Shown: piece by piece, positions 16,656-25,827 of the stretch | How the letters are laid out: the number at the start of each line of letters is the position of its first letter | How positions within the stretch are numbered: the stretch's first letter is position 1 | Origin: Verrucomicrobiales bacterium | Lineage (GTDB): Bacteria; Verrucomicrobiota; Verrucomicrobiia; Verrucomicrobiales; DEV007 | Direction of reading: 5' to 3' | Length of the DNA: 64,000 bases | Assembly (NCBI GenBank): GCA_029213195.1 | Contig: JARGNI010000016.1 | Span: 1-64,000, forward strand | Notes under the pieces: model-generated | Seen by the model: only the letters and a program-made list of their open reading frames with translations | Databases searched by the model: none | Told to the model about the DNA's origin: nothing | Translations under genes and position numbers: made by a program

Positions 16656-17577
16656 CCTCGATCCAGGGAAAGAACGAGCAAGCCTCGAACGAGGAGGCCT
16701 TGCATTGCCCTCGGGCGAGGGACGGTATGGGCGTCGCCGCTGGGTCGTCCTCGGAGTCGGGATTGTCTTCCTGATTTGCGCCTGGAGGCTGGGCCTCACT
16801 CCCGCCGGGCTGATTCCTCCTGACGCGACGCGTTGGGAAAGGGCGGGGGAGTTTTTCAAAGCAGCCCTGGATCCGGCGATGGACTACGAGGACGAGAATG
16901 TCCCCGACGATGCCGATCCCATCTGGATCAAGGGGCTCAAAGGAGTCGGGCTGACCCTGAAGTTCGCCTTCGGGGCGATGAGCATGGCGGTGCCTTTCGC
17001 TCTTCTGCTAGGATTTCTCGGCTCTTCTTCCTGGTGGCCGGAACCCTGTGGCAAGGGATTGAAGGCCGTTTTGCGGACACTTTATCTCTCGTGCCGATTT
17101 CTGATGAGCCTGTTGCGTTCGATCCACGAGTTGATCTGGGCTTTGCTTATCCTATCCGCGATCGGGGTTTCGCCTCTCGCGGGCATGGTGGCGCTCGCCC
17201 TGCCATTCTCAGGAACTCTGGGAAAGGTCTTCTCGGAACTCATCGATGAAGAGGCGCGTGACGCCGCTGCCGCGCTCAAAGCGATCGGGCACCGACCGGT
17301 GCAGACCTTTCTCTGTGGGACTTTGCCCGCTGCCTTGCCGAATCTCATTACCTACAGCTTCTATCGATTCGAATGCGCACTTCGTTCTTCCGCGGTGCTC
17401 GGGTTTGTCGGGATCGAAACGATCGGACTCTACATCGAGCTCTCGCATGAAGAGTTCTACTATCGCGAAGTCTGGACCTATCTCTATCTCCTGCTCGCCC
17501 TCATCGTTCTGGTCGATTTCTGGGGTGCTGGGATCCGCAAACGACTCAACTCAGATGCGGGAGGGTGTCGGGCATGA
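16648..17577 (+). CDS. PhnE-like ABC transporter permease, first copy
   Basis: Membrane protein of 309 residues with about six hydrophobic segments, the first near residues 30-50. The BPD_transp-type coupling region is visible as DEEARDAAAALKAIGHRPVQTFLCGTLPAALPNLITY, followed by FECALRSSAVLGFVG, a pattern typical of PhnE proteins. It overlaps the ATPase gene by eight bases and the second permease by four. Two non-identical permeases in one operon indicate a heterodimeric channel, as seen in some phosphonate-type transporters. Confidence 0.88.
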   Translation: MPDLDPGKERASLERGGLALPSGEGRYGRRRWVVLGVGIVFLICAWRLGLTPAGLIPPDATRWERAGEFFKAALDPAMDYEDENVPDDADPIWIKGLKGVGLTLKFAFGAMSMAVPFALLLGFLGSSSWWPEPCGKGLKAVLRTLYLSCRFLMSLLRSIHELIWALLILSAIGVSPLAGMVALALPFSGTLGKVFSELIDEEARDAAAALKAIGHRPVQTFLCGTLPAALPNLITYSFYRFECALRSSAVLGFVGIETIGLYIELSHEEFYYREVWTYLYLLLALIVLVDFWGAGIRKRLNSDAGGCRA

Positions 17578-18467
17578 ACGATCGGATCGTTGAGCTTCGC
17601 AAACGCCGTTCGAAGAGTCTCTATCTTCGGATCAGCGGACTCCTTGTCCTCCTGGGAATCGCCTGGGCATGGACGACGAGTTCGCCCCTCATGGGACGGC
17701 TCTCGGCAGAACGTCGCTGGACGAACTTTCAGAACTTTGTCCAGGAACTGGTTCCTTCTCCGGTCCGAAGGACTGGCGATTGGAGCGACGCTTTTCCATG
17801 GGCCTGGGATCTCCTCACCGATGAAGGGCTCCAGGCCTTGCTCACGACGCTGGGGATTGCCACGGCCGCGATCATTCTCTCTGGGGTTTTCGTTCTGCCC
17901 ATGCTCACCCTGGCGAGTCGCGAGTTGAGTCGGCGTCGACCTTTTGGGCTTTGGTCAGGGAAATCTTCCCGTGTCATGCAGGCCGTGCGTGTTGTCGTGG
18001 GTCCGGTAACTCGATTTGCGTTCGTGCTCGCGAGGGCGGTGCCGGAATACATCCTCGCTTTTCTCCTCATTTCCCTGCTCGGGCTCCAGGTCTGGCCGCT
18101 CGTCCTCGCCCTTGCGATTCACAATTTTGGAATTCTCGGGCGGCTCTGGGGCGAGGTCGTCGAGAATGCCGAGCCTTCTTCGGCACAGCAGGCCCTGATC
18201 TCCGGTCAGGGGAGAACCGGGGCCTTTGCAACTCGAATTCTCCCAGAGAGCTTCAATCGATTTCTGATCTACTTTCTCTACCGATGGGAGACCTGTGTCA
18301 AAGATGCTACCGTTCTTGGAATGCTGGGATTGCTGACTCTCGGAAAACTCATTGCGCTTTCGAAAGGCTTTTTCTGGGACCAGATGTTTTTCTATGTCCT
18401 CCTCGCGGCCTCCGTGATCGTGATCGGGGACCTCTTTTCGACTTTCCTGCGGCGCCGTTTGCGCTAA
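17574..18467 (+). CDS. PhnE-like ABC transporter permease, second copy
   Basis: Membrane protein of 297 residues. ATG at 17574 overlaps the preceding stop in an ATGA junction. A GTG nine bases earlier is possible but less likely. The first membrane segment is at about 20-35, with further ones beyond residue 90. The coupling region reads WGEVVENAEPSSAQQALISGQGRTGAFATRILPESFNRFLIYFLYRWETCVKDATVLGMLG, equivalent to that of the first permease, although overall similarity appears low. It ends 12 bases before selB, tying the transporter to the selenocysteine machinery. Confidence 0.88.
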   Translation: MNDRIVELRKRRSKSLYLRISGLLVLLGIAWAWTTSSPLMGRLSAERRWTNFQNFVQELVPSPVRRTGDWSDAFPWAWDLLTDEGLQALLTTLGIATAAIILSGVFVLPMLTLASRELSRRRPFGLWSGKSSRVMQAVRVVVGPVTRFAFVLARAVPEYILAFLLISLLGLQVWPLVLALAIHNFGILGRLWGEVVENAEPSSAQQALISGQGRTGAFATRILPESFNRFLIYFLYRWETCVKDATVLGMLGLLTLGKLIALSKGFFWDQMFFYVLLAASVIVIGDLFSTFLRRRLR

Positions 18468-18479
18468 GTAAAGAGCCTC

Positions 18480-20423
18480 ATGTCGTCCCGCCATTACATC
18501 ATCGGAACCGCTGGTCATATCGACCACGGCAAGAGCTCGTTGATTGAAGCGCTGACGGGGACCGATCCGGATCGACTTCCCGAAGAGAAAGCGCGCGGCA
18601 TGACGATCGAGTTGGGGTTTGCCCAGCTCAGTCTCCCGGCGAGCGACGATTCCAGCGATGAACTGGCCCTCGGGGTCGTCGATGTTCCGGGTCATGCCGA
18701 TTTCGTGAAAAACATGGTCGCCGGGGTCGGGGCAATCGATCTCGCTCTTTTCATCGTCGCGGCCGACGACGGGTGGATGCCCCAGACCGAGGAGCATTAC
18801 CAGATTCTCAACTATCTCGGAGTGAAGAACGCCGTTGTCGTTCTCACGAAGGTCGACCTCGTCGACGATCTTGATTTGGTCTTGATGGATCTCGAAGAGA
18901 ACCTGGAGGGAGGGCTCTGGGAGAAAGCCCCGGTGATGCCGGTTTCTTCACACACCGGCGCGGGGATTGAGGAACTTCGGGCGACCATTTCCCAGATGCT
19001 GACCGAATCGGGTCCGGTGCGAAACGTCGGGAAACCTCGGTTGCCCGTGGATCGCGCTTTTTCCCTCAAAGGTGTCGGGACGGTTGTCACGGGAACCCTG
19101 ACCGATGGAGATATCGAAGTCGGGAGCGACTACGCGATCCAACCCGGAGGCGAGATCGCTCATGTTCGAAGTGCCCAATCTCATGGAGCCTCGGTCGAAT
19201 CGGTTCCCCCCGGAACGCGAACCGCGGTCAATCTCACTGGAGTCAGTTTGCGGGAAAGCCGGGGAGTAGCACGCGATGGAATCGCACGGGGAGATGTCCT
19301 CGTTCCGCAGGGATTTGGAGATGCCTCTCTCGTCATCGATGTTCGGATTTCGAAATCCAATCGAGAGATCCGGGGGATGAAGCAATCGAAGAAGGCGATC
19401 CGGACCGGACGAGAGGTCATGTTTCACCACGGCAGTTCGGGAGTGCCGGCGAGAATTCATTTTCTCGGGCAGCGTTCTCTTTCACCCGGCGAGACTGTGC
19501 TCGCCGAGCTTCGTTTCTCCGAGCCTGTGTATGTATTTGTCGGGGACGGTTTCGTGATTCGCGACGCTTCGCTGGGGCTGACCCTGGGAGGTGGAATCGT
19601 TCTCGACGAGAATGCCAATCGAAGGGCCTTCCGAAAGCCGTTCCAGGCGGCCTTTCTCGAAGCCCGGGCAGAGAATCCGCACGAGCTATCCGTATTGGTG
19701 AAATCGCAGTTGATCCGGGACCGGGTTGCCTTTCTCCCGGATCTGCTCAAGAGATCCGGTTTCTCAGAGCAGGGCATCCGGGAAGAAGCGGAGAAGCTCG
19801 TCGCCGAGGGGGAGTTGGAGCAGAACGGCGACTGGGTCTTTCTCGCTGAATGGTGGCGGAAGATTCGGACGATTGCCGGAGACAAAGTCCGAAAGATTCA
19901 CCAGGATCATCCCGAGCAATTGGGCCTGCCTTTGCGCGACCTTCGAGCGATGATGGAGCCCGAGCTGCCTTCGCCCAAATTCTTCGACATGGTCCTCGAA
20001 GGTCTCCTCGCCGGTGAGTTCGCAAAAGCGGGTCCCAACATCCGACAGCAGGACCACATTCCGCAGCTCCCTCCCGAGTTGAAAAGTTCCGGAGACCTCG
20101 TTCGCAAGCGCTTGGCTTCGGATTTGATCAGTCCTCCCAACAAGGGCGAGACGGCGACCAATGCGAACGAGGAGAAGGCGCTTCGTTTTCTCGTCCACAC
20201 CGGAGAGGTCATCGATCTCGATCCCAAGACCGTGATCTCGCGGGATGGATTCGAAAAGATTCTCTCAGAGATCGTCGGCTACCTGGAGGAGCATGGAAAA
20301 GCAACCGCCAGCGACCTGCGCCAGCACACGGGAACGGTTCGACGAATCCTGATGCCATTGCTCGAGCTTCTCGATGAGCGAGGTGTGACGGTTCGAGAGG
20401 GTGACGACCGACGTCTGAAGTAG
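18480..20423 (+). CDS. selB: Selenocysteine-specific elongation factor SelB
   Basis: Translation GTPase of 647 residues that delivers Sec-tRNA(Sec) to UGA codons bearing a SECIS. The GTP-binding domain shows G1 [12 protein letters not shown], the MTIELGFAQ effector region, [12 protein letters not shown] (G3) and LTKVDLVD (G4). Domain II follows with [19 protein letters not shown]. The C-terminal third holds the winged-helix repeats that bind SECIS RNA, ending with the [27 protein letters not shown] module. It is last in the sel/transporter operon. Its presence supports reading the two in-frame UGA codons in this window as Sec. Confidence 0.96.
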   Translation: MSSRHYIIGTAGHIDHGKSSLIEALTGTDPDRLPEEKARGMTIELGFAQLSLPASDDSSDELALGVVDVPGHADFVKNMVAGVGAIDLALFIVAADDGWMPQTEEHYQILNYLGVKNAVVVLTKVDLVDDLDLVLMDLEENLEGGLWEKAPVMPVSSHTGAGIEELRATISQMLTESGPVRNVGKPRLPVDRAFSLKGVGTVVTGTLTDGDIEVGSDYAIQPGGEIAHVRSAQSHGASVESVPPGTRTAVNLTGVSLRESRGVARDGIARGDVLVPQGFGDASLVIDVRISKSNREIRGMKQSKKAIRTGREVMFHHGSSGVPARIHFLGQRSLSPGETVLAELRFSEPVYVFVGDGFVIRDASLGLTLGGGIVLDENANRRAFRKPFQAAFLEARAENPHELSVLVKSQLIRDRVAFLPDLLKRSGFSEQGIREEAEKLVAEGELEQNGDWVFLAEWWRKIRTIAGDKVRKIHQDHPEQLGLPLRDLRAMMEPELPSPKFFDMVLEGLLAGEFAKAGPNIRQQDHIPQLPPELKSSGDLVRKRLASDLISPPNKGETATNANEEKALRFLVHTGEVIDLDPKTVISRDGFEKILSEIVGYLEEHGKATASDLRQHTGTVRRILMPLLELLDERGVTVREGDDRRLK

Positions 20424-20425
20424 CA

Positions 20426-20445
20426 GCTTCTGGCCGGGAAGAAGC
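20426..20445 (+). terminator. Weak hairpin after selB
   Basis: GCTTCT (20426-20431) pairs with AGAAGC (20440-20445) across an 8-base loop, just past the selB stop, followed by a moderately T-rich stretch. It may end the selenium operon before the next gene at 20492, but the stem is short. Confidence 0.3.
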
Positions 20446-20491
20446 GAGATTCTGCTTTTCTCTCGGGATCTCGTTCGATTTACTGGCAGGA

Positions 20492-21295
20492 ATGCCAGTT
20501 GCTCGTCTCTTTTGCTATTTCGTGCTCCTGGTCCTCGTGTCCGGTATCGTTGGCTGTGGGAAATCCAGGAAAGAGCGAGAGCGAAAGGATTTGGAATCCC
20601 GAGTAGTAGCTCAGGAGCTTCAGCGGAAGAATCAGATCGAAGGTCGAGCGGGATTCGAGAAGGCGAACCAGGCAGACGTTGTCGTTGAATATTTCGAGAT
20701 CCCCGCGGTCATGGGGGGACAGCTTCAAAATTCCGAGACTTTCAACCCTGATGCAGATGGGTTTCGACGAGAGGTGCAGCTGCTGGCAAAATCAGGCCAA
20801 GCCAAGCTGCGCGAATTGATGGTCGCTCAGGTCAAAAGGGGCGTCGAGGCTCGATCGGTCTCGTTGCAGGAAGGTTTTGTCCCGGTCGTTGATTCGATCG
20901 ATCCGGAACCGGAAGGGCCAGCCTCCGAGTCGACGGAGGAAGGCGATTCAAGGGAAGAAGGGGAGATTGCCGCTCAGACTGAGCAGGAGAAGAAGCGTGT
21001 GAAGTTTCAAGAAGAAGAGCATCGCTCGTTTCTCCAAGTGAAGTGGACCGACGATGCGAGTCACTTGCCGGGTGAGATCTCTCTCGACATGGCTTCTGTT
21101 CTTGCCATCCCATTCCCGGCGGGGCATGAGGGCGAAAAATACTCACTATTTCATCGCATCGAAACCAACTCCCGTGTCACACTCCGGAACGGTCGCTATG
21201 CGGTGATGGGCGGGGGACGACTTCCCTCGGAAATTGCGAATTCCGAATACGAGGGTTCCATGATTGTCATTTTCCTGAGAGTAGACCGGTTTTGA
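20492..21295 (+). CDS. Lipoprotein related to downstream secretin-like paralogues
   Basis: Protein of 267 residues with a lipoprotein signal (hydrophobic segment about 6-19, lipobox V-G-C). The mid region is charged and disordered-looking, with an acidic Glu/Ser stretch and EEGEIAAQTEQEKKRVKF. The C-terminal part, NSRVTLRNGRYAVMGGG to MIVIFLRVDRF, matches in layout the last 60 residues of the next three genes, where it resembles the end of a secretin domain. It is probably the membrane-anchored member of the set. No known function. The next gene begins at the base after its stop. Confidence 0.7.
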   Translation: MPVARLFCYFVLLVLVSGIVGCGKSRKERERKDLESRVVAQELQRKNQIEGRAGFEKANQADVVVEYFEIPAVMGGQLQNSETFNPDADGFRREVQLLAKSGQAKLRELMVAQVKRGVEARSVSLQEGFVPVVDSIDPEPEGPASESTEEGDSREEGEIAAQTEQEKKRVKFQEEEHRSFLQVKWTDDASHLPGEISLDMASVLAIPFPAGHEGEKYSLFHRIETNSRVTLRNGRYAVMGGGRLPSEIANSEYEGSMIVIFLRVDRF

Positions 21296-22279
21296 ATGAT
21301 GAGGAAAACGGTCTGCTCGAAGGGTGTCTTTCTACTCGTCCTCGTTAGCCTTGGGCTTACCTGGGCAGGTGGCGGAGATCTCTTCGTCGAGACTTACCAG
21401 ATCCCGAAGGAGCGATTCCCGAGCGAGGCTCTCGAAGAGCGATCAATCCACGAACTTCTCGAGGTTTCTGGAATGGAATTCGGTGAGGGGGCGTCAGCAT
21501 CCGCTGATCTTGAGGAGAGAACCATCACCTTGATCAATACCGAGGAGCAACTGACCCTTTTCGAAAGCTGGCTGCAGGGAGCGGAGACCAAGGGGCCGGG
21601 AGCGATCCATCTCATTGCGGAATGGATCGAGGTCGAGGCTTCCCTCTATCACGACTGGATGTTCGAAAATCGGATCACGAAGGATGGGACACCTCTGCGG
21701 AGGCAGGCCCAGGAGTGGGTTCGGGACGAAAGTGCGACCATCGTGGAGACGGTGGTCTTGCAGAGCCGGACCCGAGTCGAATCGCGGTCGGAGTCGTTTT
21801 CCTTTCTGATCTATCCCTCCGAGGGCGATCCTCCGGAGATTCCTTCGAAAGTTGATTTGTCCGGAGCGGATAGCAAGGCACCGATGACGGGAGGCATCAG
21901 CGCGGCTTTTGAGTGCCGAAATGTGGGCACCAATCTCTACACCGTGACGGCACTGGCGAGCGACAATGAAACGATCGATGTCAACCTGAACGCGTATCTC
22001 GTCGAGGAGAATGGCCGGACCGAGTGGCCTCCTCACGACGGGCATCCGCTGGTGGTGATTTCGAATCCGAAGTTTTACACCATGGGGGCCCTTACCCAGG
22101 TCACGGGGCGCCATGGCCGCTACAGTTTTGTAGGGACGATGAAACCGCGCAAAGCCGCGAGGGAAGATCGAAAAAATCCTCTCGTCTTGATGTTTGTGCG
22201 AGGGGATGTGGTGAAGTCCCTGCCCAAAAATCGGGTGAAGTATGTCCCGGGGAATCAAACAGAAGGAGATGCAGAATGA
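21296..22279 (+). CDS. Secreted secretin-like paralogue 1
   Basis: Protein of 327 residues with a signal peptide (about 1-25). An N-terminal segment (residues 45-105) has the pattern of a secretin N domain: ERSIHELLEVSGMEFGEGASA then TITLINTEEQLTLFESWL. The shared block SLYHDWMFENRITKDGTPLR follows, then AFECRNVGTNLYTVTALASDNETIDVNLNAYLV and QVTGRHGRYSFVGTMKP, which resemble the G-x-x-L-x-V-x-P and T-x-V-x-x-x-D-G-x-x-x-x-G-G pieces of a secretin core. It is too short for an outer-membrane pore. It begins at the base after the upstream stop and overlaps the next gene by four bases. Confidence 0.72.
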   Translation: MMRKTVCSKGVFLLVLVSLGLTWAGGGDLFVETYQIPKERFPSEALEERSIHELLEVSGMEFGEGASASADLEERTITLINTEEQLTLFESWLQGAETKGPGAIHLIAEWIEVEASLYHDWMFENRITKDGTPLRRQAQEWVRDESATIVETVVLQSRTRVESRSESFSFLIYPSEGDPPEIPSKVDLSGADSKAPMTGGISAAFECRNVGTNLYTVTALASDNETIDVNLNAYLVEENGRTEWPPHDGHPLVVISNPKFYTMGALTQVTGRHGRYSFVGTMKPRKAAREDRKNPLVLMFVRGDVVKSLPKNRVKYVPGNQTEGDAE

Positions 22280-23265
22280 AACGTGGACTCGCCATCGCTT
22301 TGATTCTCACGTCGGTCGTCGTTTCTTCGTCCCGGATAGGCCGGGCCGAGGAACAGGTGGAGACGCGATCGTATTCGTTTCCAAGAATCGTTCTTGTCGA
22401 TGATACGGCGGGGAACCCGGAGAAAAAGAAGCTCCACCCGATCACTCGTATCCGGAACCTCTTTGCGGAAAAGGGGGTCGAGATCAAGGAGGAAGACGTC
22501 GTCGAATTCGACTTTCGAAACGAGGTTCTGTCGGTCACGGCCGATGTCAAACGGCTCGAACAGTTGGAGGAGGAGTTGCCGCATTTTCACGAATTGGCGG
22601 CTCGGCAGCAACTCCACATCATCCTGGAGTTTATTGAGGTAGAGGCTTCGCTCTATCACGATTGGATGTTCGAAAATCGCATCACGGGAGACGGTCGTCC
22701 ACTTCGCGAGAAAGCCCAAGCGTGGGTCAAAGCGGACCAGGCAAGCGTAATTGAAACCGTCGTCCTCACTGCGCGATCCGGACAGCGGGCAAAGTCGGAA
22801 TCCATCAGCGAGGTCATCTATCCCACGGAGCCCGGAGTTCCAGAGATTCCCACTAAGATTTCGTTAGAGGGACCGAATACGAAAGCACCGGAACTTCCTG
22901 CAACTTCCTCTGCCTTCGAGACACGCAATGCCGGTTCGACCCTCGAAGTCGACCCTGTTCTCGGCCCCGATCAGAAAACGGTGGATGTGAACCTGTCTCC
23001 CGAAATGGTTCGTTTGAATGGAGTGATCGATTGGCCCCCCGAGAATGAGCTACCGTTCTTTACCGTATCGATGCCTCGGTTCTACACGATGAAGATCACG
23101 ACCCAGGTGACCCTGCGTCACAACGGGTATGCTTTCCTTGGAACCACCACTCCGTTGCGTGCTTCCGTCGAGGGGCGCCGTCCGATCGTCCTAATGTTTG
23201 TCCGTGCCGATGTTGCCGTGCCGACTTCCTTTTCACTTCAACCTTCCGATTCCGAAAATGAGTAA
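22276..23265 (+). CDS. Secreted secretin-like paralogue 2
   Basis: Protein of 329 residues with a signal peptide (about 1-25, GRAEE). It shares with its neighbours the SLYHDWMFENRIT block, the TARSGQRAKSES segment, AFETRNAGSTLEVDPVLGPDQKTVDVNLSPEMV and QVTLRHNGYAFLGTTTPL. The start ATG at 22276 overlaps the previous stop in an ATGA junction; a much longer upstream frame is rejected because the signal peptide begins here. Sequence similarity to paralogues 1 and 3 indicates tandem duplication. Function unknown; a periplasmic or outer-membrane assembly is inferred. Confidence 0.74.
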   Translation: MKRGLAIALILTSVVVSSSRIGRAEEQVETRSYSFPRIVLVDDTAGNPEKKKLHPITRIRNLFAEKGVEIKEEDVVEFDFRNEVLSVTADVKRLEQLEEELPHFHELAARQQLHIILEFIEVEASLYHDWMFENRITGDGRPLREKAQAWVKADQASVIETVVLTARSGQRAKSESISEVIYPTEPGVPEIPTKISLEGPNTKAPELPATSSAFETRNAGSTLEVDPVLGPDQKTVDVNLSPEMVRLNGVIDWPPENELPFFTVSMPRFYTMKITTQVTLRHNGYAFLGTTTPLRASVEGRRPIVLMFVRADVAVPTSFSLQPSDSENE

Positions 23266-24385
23266 ATGCCACATTGTATCGATTCTCTTTCTCGTCCTGT
23301 TTGCCGGTATGGTGACAGGGCAGGAGTCCAAGGGGCAGAACGAGAAAAAGCCGGAGGAGGCACCCGTGGTGACCGAAGGGAAGCCTGTTCCTGCGAAGCC
23401 TGTTCCGGCTGAGCCTGTTCCGGCTGAGCCTTCCAAGACACGGGTTCTTGTCACGAGGACCTATCAGGTTCCCAGCGATTTGCCCAATCAGTTGAAGGCC
23501 GTGAAAGTGCAAGCCAAGCCGACGGACTCTTATGCCGATCCCTTTGCGGCTCCGGAAGTGGGGGCTGTACCGCTGCGGGTCGAGGAATCTGTCGAAGAAG
23601 TATTGAAGGCACTGGGGGTCTTTTTCACGGAAGGAACCAAGGCCGAGTTCAGAGAGACAGAGGCACGGCTTATTGTGACCAACACGGCCGAACAACTTTC
23701 CCGGGTGGAAGAGATCCTGGAAGAGGTGCGGAGCCGGGGATCCAAGGTCATTCACATCTATGTCGAGTATATCGAAGTCGATCACACCGAGTTTAGTGAC
23801 TGGCTTTTTTCCAATGTGCTTGATTCCGACGGGACGGAGCTTCGAAATGAAGTGCAAAAATGGATACGCGAAGGGCGGGCCGAGATTATCGAGTCTGCCA
23901 CCGTGGCGGCTCGGTCAGGGCAGCGCGCCAAGACTGAGTCCATCGACGAATACATTTACCCGACTGAGTACGATCCGCCGGAAATTCCGACGGAAGTCAC
24001 TCTCAAGGATGGGGCCGAGGCACCGGTCTCTGCGGTGACGCCCACCGCGTTCGAGACGCGGAATGTGGGAGTGACCGTGGAAGTCGATCCGGTGATCGGG
24101 GCAGACGATCGGACCCTCGATATCAATATCGCACCCGAGATTGTAAAGCTGGAAGAGATCCGGCATTGGCACCACCAGGCGACGGACCCCAAGTTCAAGA
24201 CGCACATGCCCACCTTCTACACGATGAAGCTGACCACCCAGGTTACGGCAACCGACGGTCGCTATGCCTTTCTCGGTACGACGCGTCCTCTCAAAGCTGC
24301 GGATCCGAAGCGCAAGAACCCGATCGTGCTGCAGTTCGTGCGAGGGGATGTCGGTTCGATCCTCGATTGGGGAGAGGAAAAGTAG
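23258..24385 (+). CDS. Secreted secretin-like paralogue 3
   Basis: Protein of 375 residues with a signal peptide (about 1-20, G-M-V-T-G-Q). A Lys/Glu/Pro-rich spacer contains PVPAKPVPAEPVPAEP repeats. The domain order is as in the other paralogues: an N-domain-like region VEESVEEVLKALGV...LIVTNTAEQLSRVEEIL, the AARSGQRAKTESIDEYIYPTE block, and secretin-like FETRNVGVTVEVDPVIGADDRTLDINIAPEIV ending QVTATDGRYAFLGTTRPL. It overlaps paralogue 2 by eight bases. This member shows the clearest secretin resemblance. The real pore-forming secretin, if any, is not in the window. Confidence 0.75.
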   Translation: MSKCHIVSILFLVLFAGMVTGQESKGQNEKKPEEAPVVTEGKPVPAKPVPAEPVPAEPSKTRVLVTRTYQVPSDLPNQLKAVKVQAKPTDSYADPFAAPEVGAVPLRVEESVEEVLKALGVFFTEGTKAEFRETEARLIVTNTAEQLSRVEEILEEVRSRGSKVIHIYVEYIEVDHTEFSDWLFSNVLDSDGTELRNEVQKWIREGRAEIIESATVAARSGQRAKTESIDEYIYPTEYDPPEIPTEVTLKDGAEAPVSAVTPTAFETRNVGVTVEVDPVIGADDRTLDINIAPEIVKLEEIRHWHHQATDPKFKTHMPTFYTMKLTTQVTATDGRYAFLGTTRPLKAADPKRKNPIVLQFVRGDVGSILDWGEEK

Positions 24386-24415
24386 GAAAGGAGACGGCGT
24401 GGATCAACGCGGTCT

Positions 24416-25708
24416 TCAGACCTCCCAGCCCTCGCGATACGCATCGCGGGACCAGAGCTTTTCACCTTCGGGATTGTTGACAAGCTTCCCGGTTTTCGGG
24501 TCCACGGCGACAGCGCCATCGGTTCGGTAGGCGATGTTTCCGAGGTGACACAGCATCGCGCTGATCTGTCCCTGCTCGATGGATTGATTCAAAGCTTCCC
24601 CCTTGCGAATTGCGTTGGCGAAATTGGTGAAGTGAGGAACATCGCTCGGAGGATCCGTGTTCTTCGCAATCTCCTTTCCGTCATTGTCGTAGACGGAGTA
24701 GTTGGCGCTGTGAAGATCCATCTTTCCCTTGCTGCCATAGACGACGACGAATCGGTTGTCTTCGGGTTTGCGACGATGGCAGGAGCTGGACTCCCATTGG
24801 ATGCCCACGTCTCCGTAGTCGAAGGTTGCGGTCGCAGTGTCGGGTGTTTCCTGGTCGTCATCGTAGTGATAGCGCCCTCCGTTGCAGGTGATCCGGGTCG
24901 GATAGTCGACTCCCATGGCCCAGCGTGCGATGTCGAGAGAGTGGACCCCGTTGTTGGCGAGTTCGCCTCCTCCGTAGAGCCAGTGCCAGTGCCAGTTGTA
25001 GTGAACGAGATTGTCCTTGTAGGGATGGTCGGGGACAGGGCCCTGCCACATTGCCCAATCCAGCTCGGCAGGCGGATCGACGAGTTTTCCAGTCCCGATG
25101 GAGGGGCGAGCGTTCGCATACCAGCAACGGGCATAACGAAGATCTCCGATGATTCCTTCACGAAGTTTTTGCACGGCTTCGATGAGGGCGGGATAGGAGC
25201 GGCGCTGCGTTCCCATCTGGACCTGGCGTCTCGTTTCTTTGGCCACTTCGACGATACGCATCGCTTCATGGGCATTGTGGCTCCCGGGTTTCTCGACATA
25301 GACATGCTTTCCCGCCTCACAGGCCGCAATCGCTGCCGGGGTGTGCCAGAAGTTGGGGGCAGCAATGGAAATAGCGTCGATGTCAGGGTCGTCGAGAATG
25401 CGGCGAAAATCAGTCACCTTCTCCGGCATCTTCTCCTGTTTGTCTTTGAGCTGATTGGCCCCGCCGATGAGCCGCTTTTCATCGACATCACAAACGTAGG
25501 CGATTTCCGTATTGGGAACATCGAGGTAGGCCTTGATGTGCCCTTTTCCTCGGCTCAGCCCCATTACACCGACCCGCAAGCGGGAGTTCGCTCCCTTGGC
25601 CTGCCCCAGCAGCAGATTGGGAGCCGCTGCGGTTGCCGCACCAGCACCAGCGGCGAGTAAAGAGGAACTACGGAGAAAATTTCGACGAGACGGGGGAGTT
25701 TCCTTCAT
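24416..25708 (-). CDS. Gfo/Idh/MocA family oxidoreductase, Tat-exported
   Basis: Protein of 430 residues with a twin-arginine leader (P-S-R-R-N-F-L-R-S at about 6-14, then an Ala/Gly-rich hydrophobic stretch). The Rossmann NAD(P)-binding domain begins with LRVGVMGLSRGKGHIKAYLDV. The family motif EKPGSHNAHEAMRIVEVAKE is present, followed by the VQMGTQRRSYPA segment. Members of this exported branch are common in Planctomycetota and Verrucomicrobiota and act on sugars or sugar-like compounds, but the substrate here is unknown. The start is placed at the Tat leader; a longer in-frame extension upstream has no coding character. The gene converges on paralogue 3. Confidence 0.88.
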   Translation of the reverse strand: MKETPPSRRNFLRSSSLLAAGAGAATAAAPNLLLGQAKGANSRLRVGVMGLSRGKGHIKAYLDVPNTEIAYVCDVDEKRLIGGANQLKDKQEKMPEKVTDFRRILDDPDIDAISIAAPNFWHTPAAIAACEAGKHVYVEKPGSHNAHEAMRIVEVAKETRRQVQMGTQRRSYPALIEAVQKLREGIIGDLRYARCWYANARPSIGTGKLVDPPAELDWAMWQGPVPDHPYKDNLVHYNWHWHWLYGGGELANNGVHSLDIARWAMGVDYPTRITCNGGRYHYDDDQETPDTATATFDYGDVGIQWESSSCHRRKPEDNRFVVVYGSKGKMDLHSANYSVYDNDGKEIAKNTDPPSDVPHFTNFANAIRKGEALNQSIEQGQISAMLCHLGNIAYRTDGAVAVDPKTGKLVNNPEGEKLWSRDAYREGWEV

Positions 25709-25827
25709 GCAGATCAGTTTTGGAAAAGCCGTTCCGCAAGACAATGCGATTTCGGGCGCATCTGCGGAATCGAAATCTCCCGGGGCAGAGAATTCCCAGA
25801 GAGCCGCCCAAGGACTGCGCCGGTCTT

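Noticed and set aside
14886-18467. Phosphonate uptake for C-P lyase
   Set aside because: No C-P lyase, phosphonatase or other phosphonate catabolism genes are nearby; the transporter sits inside the sel operon instead.
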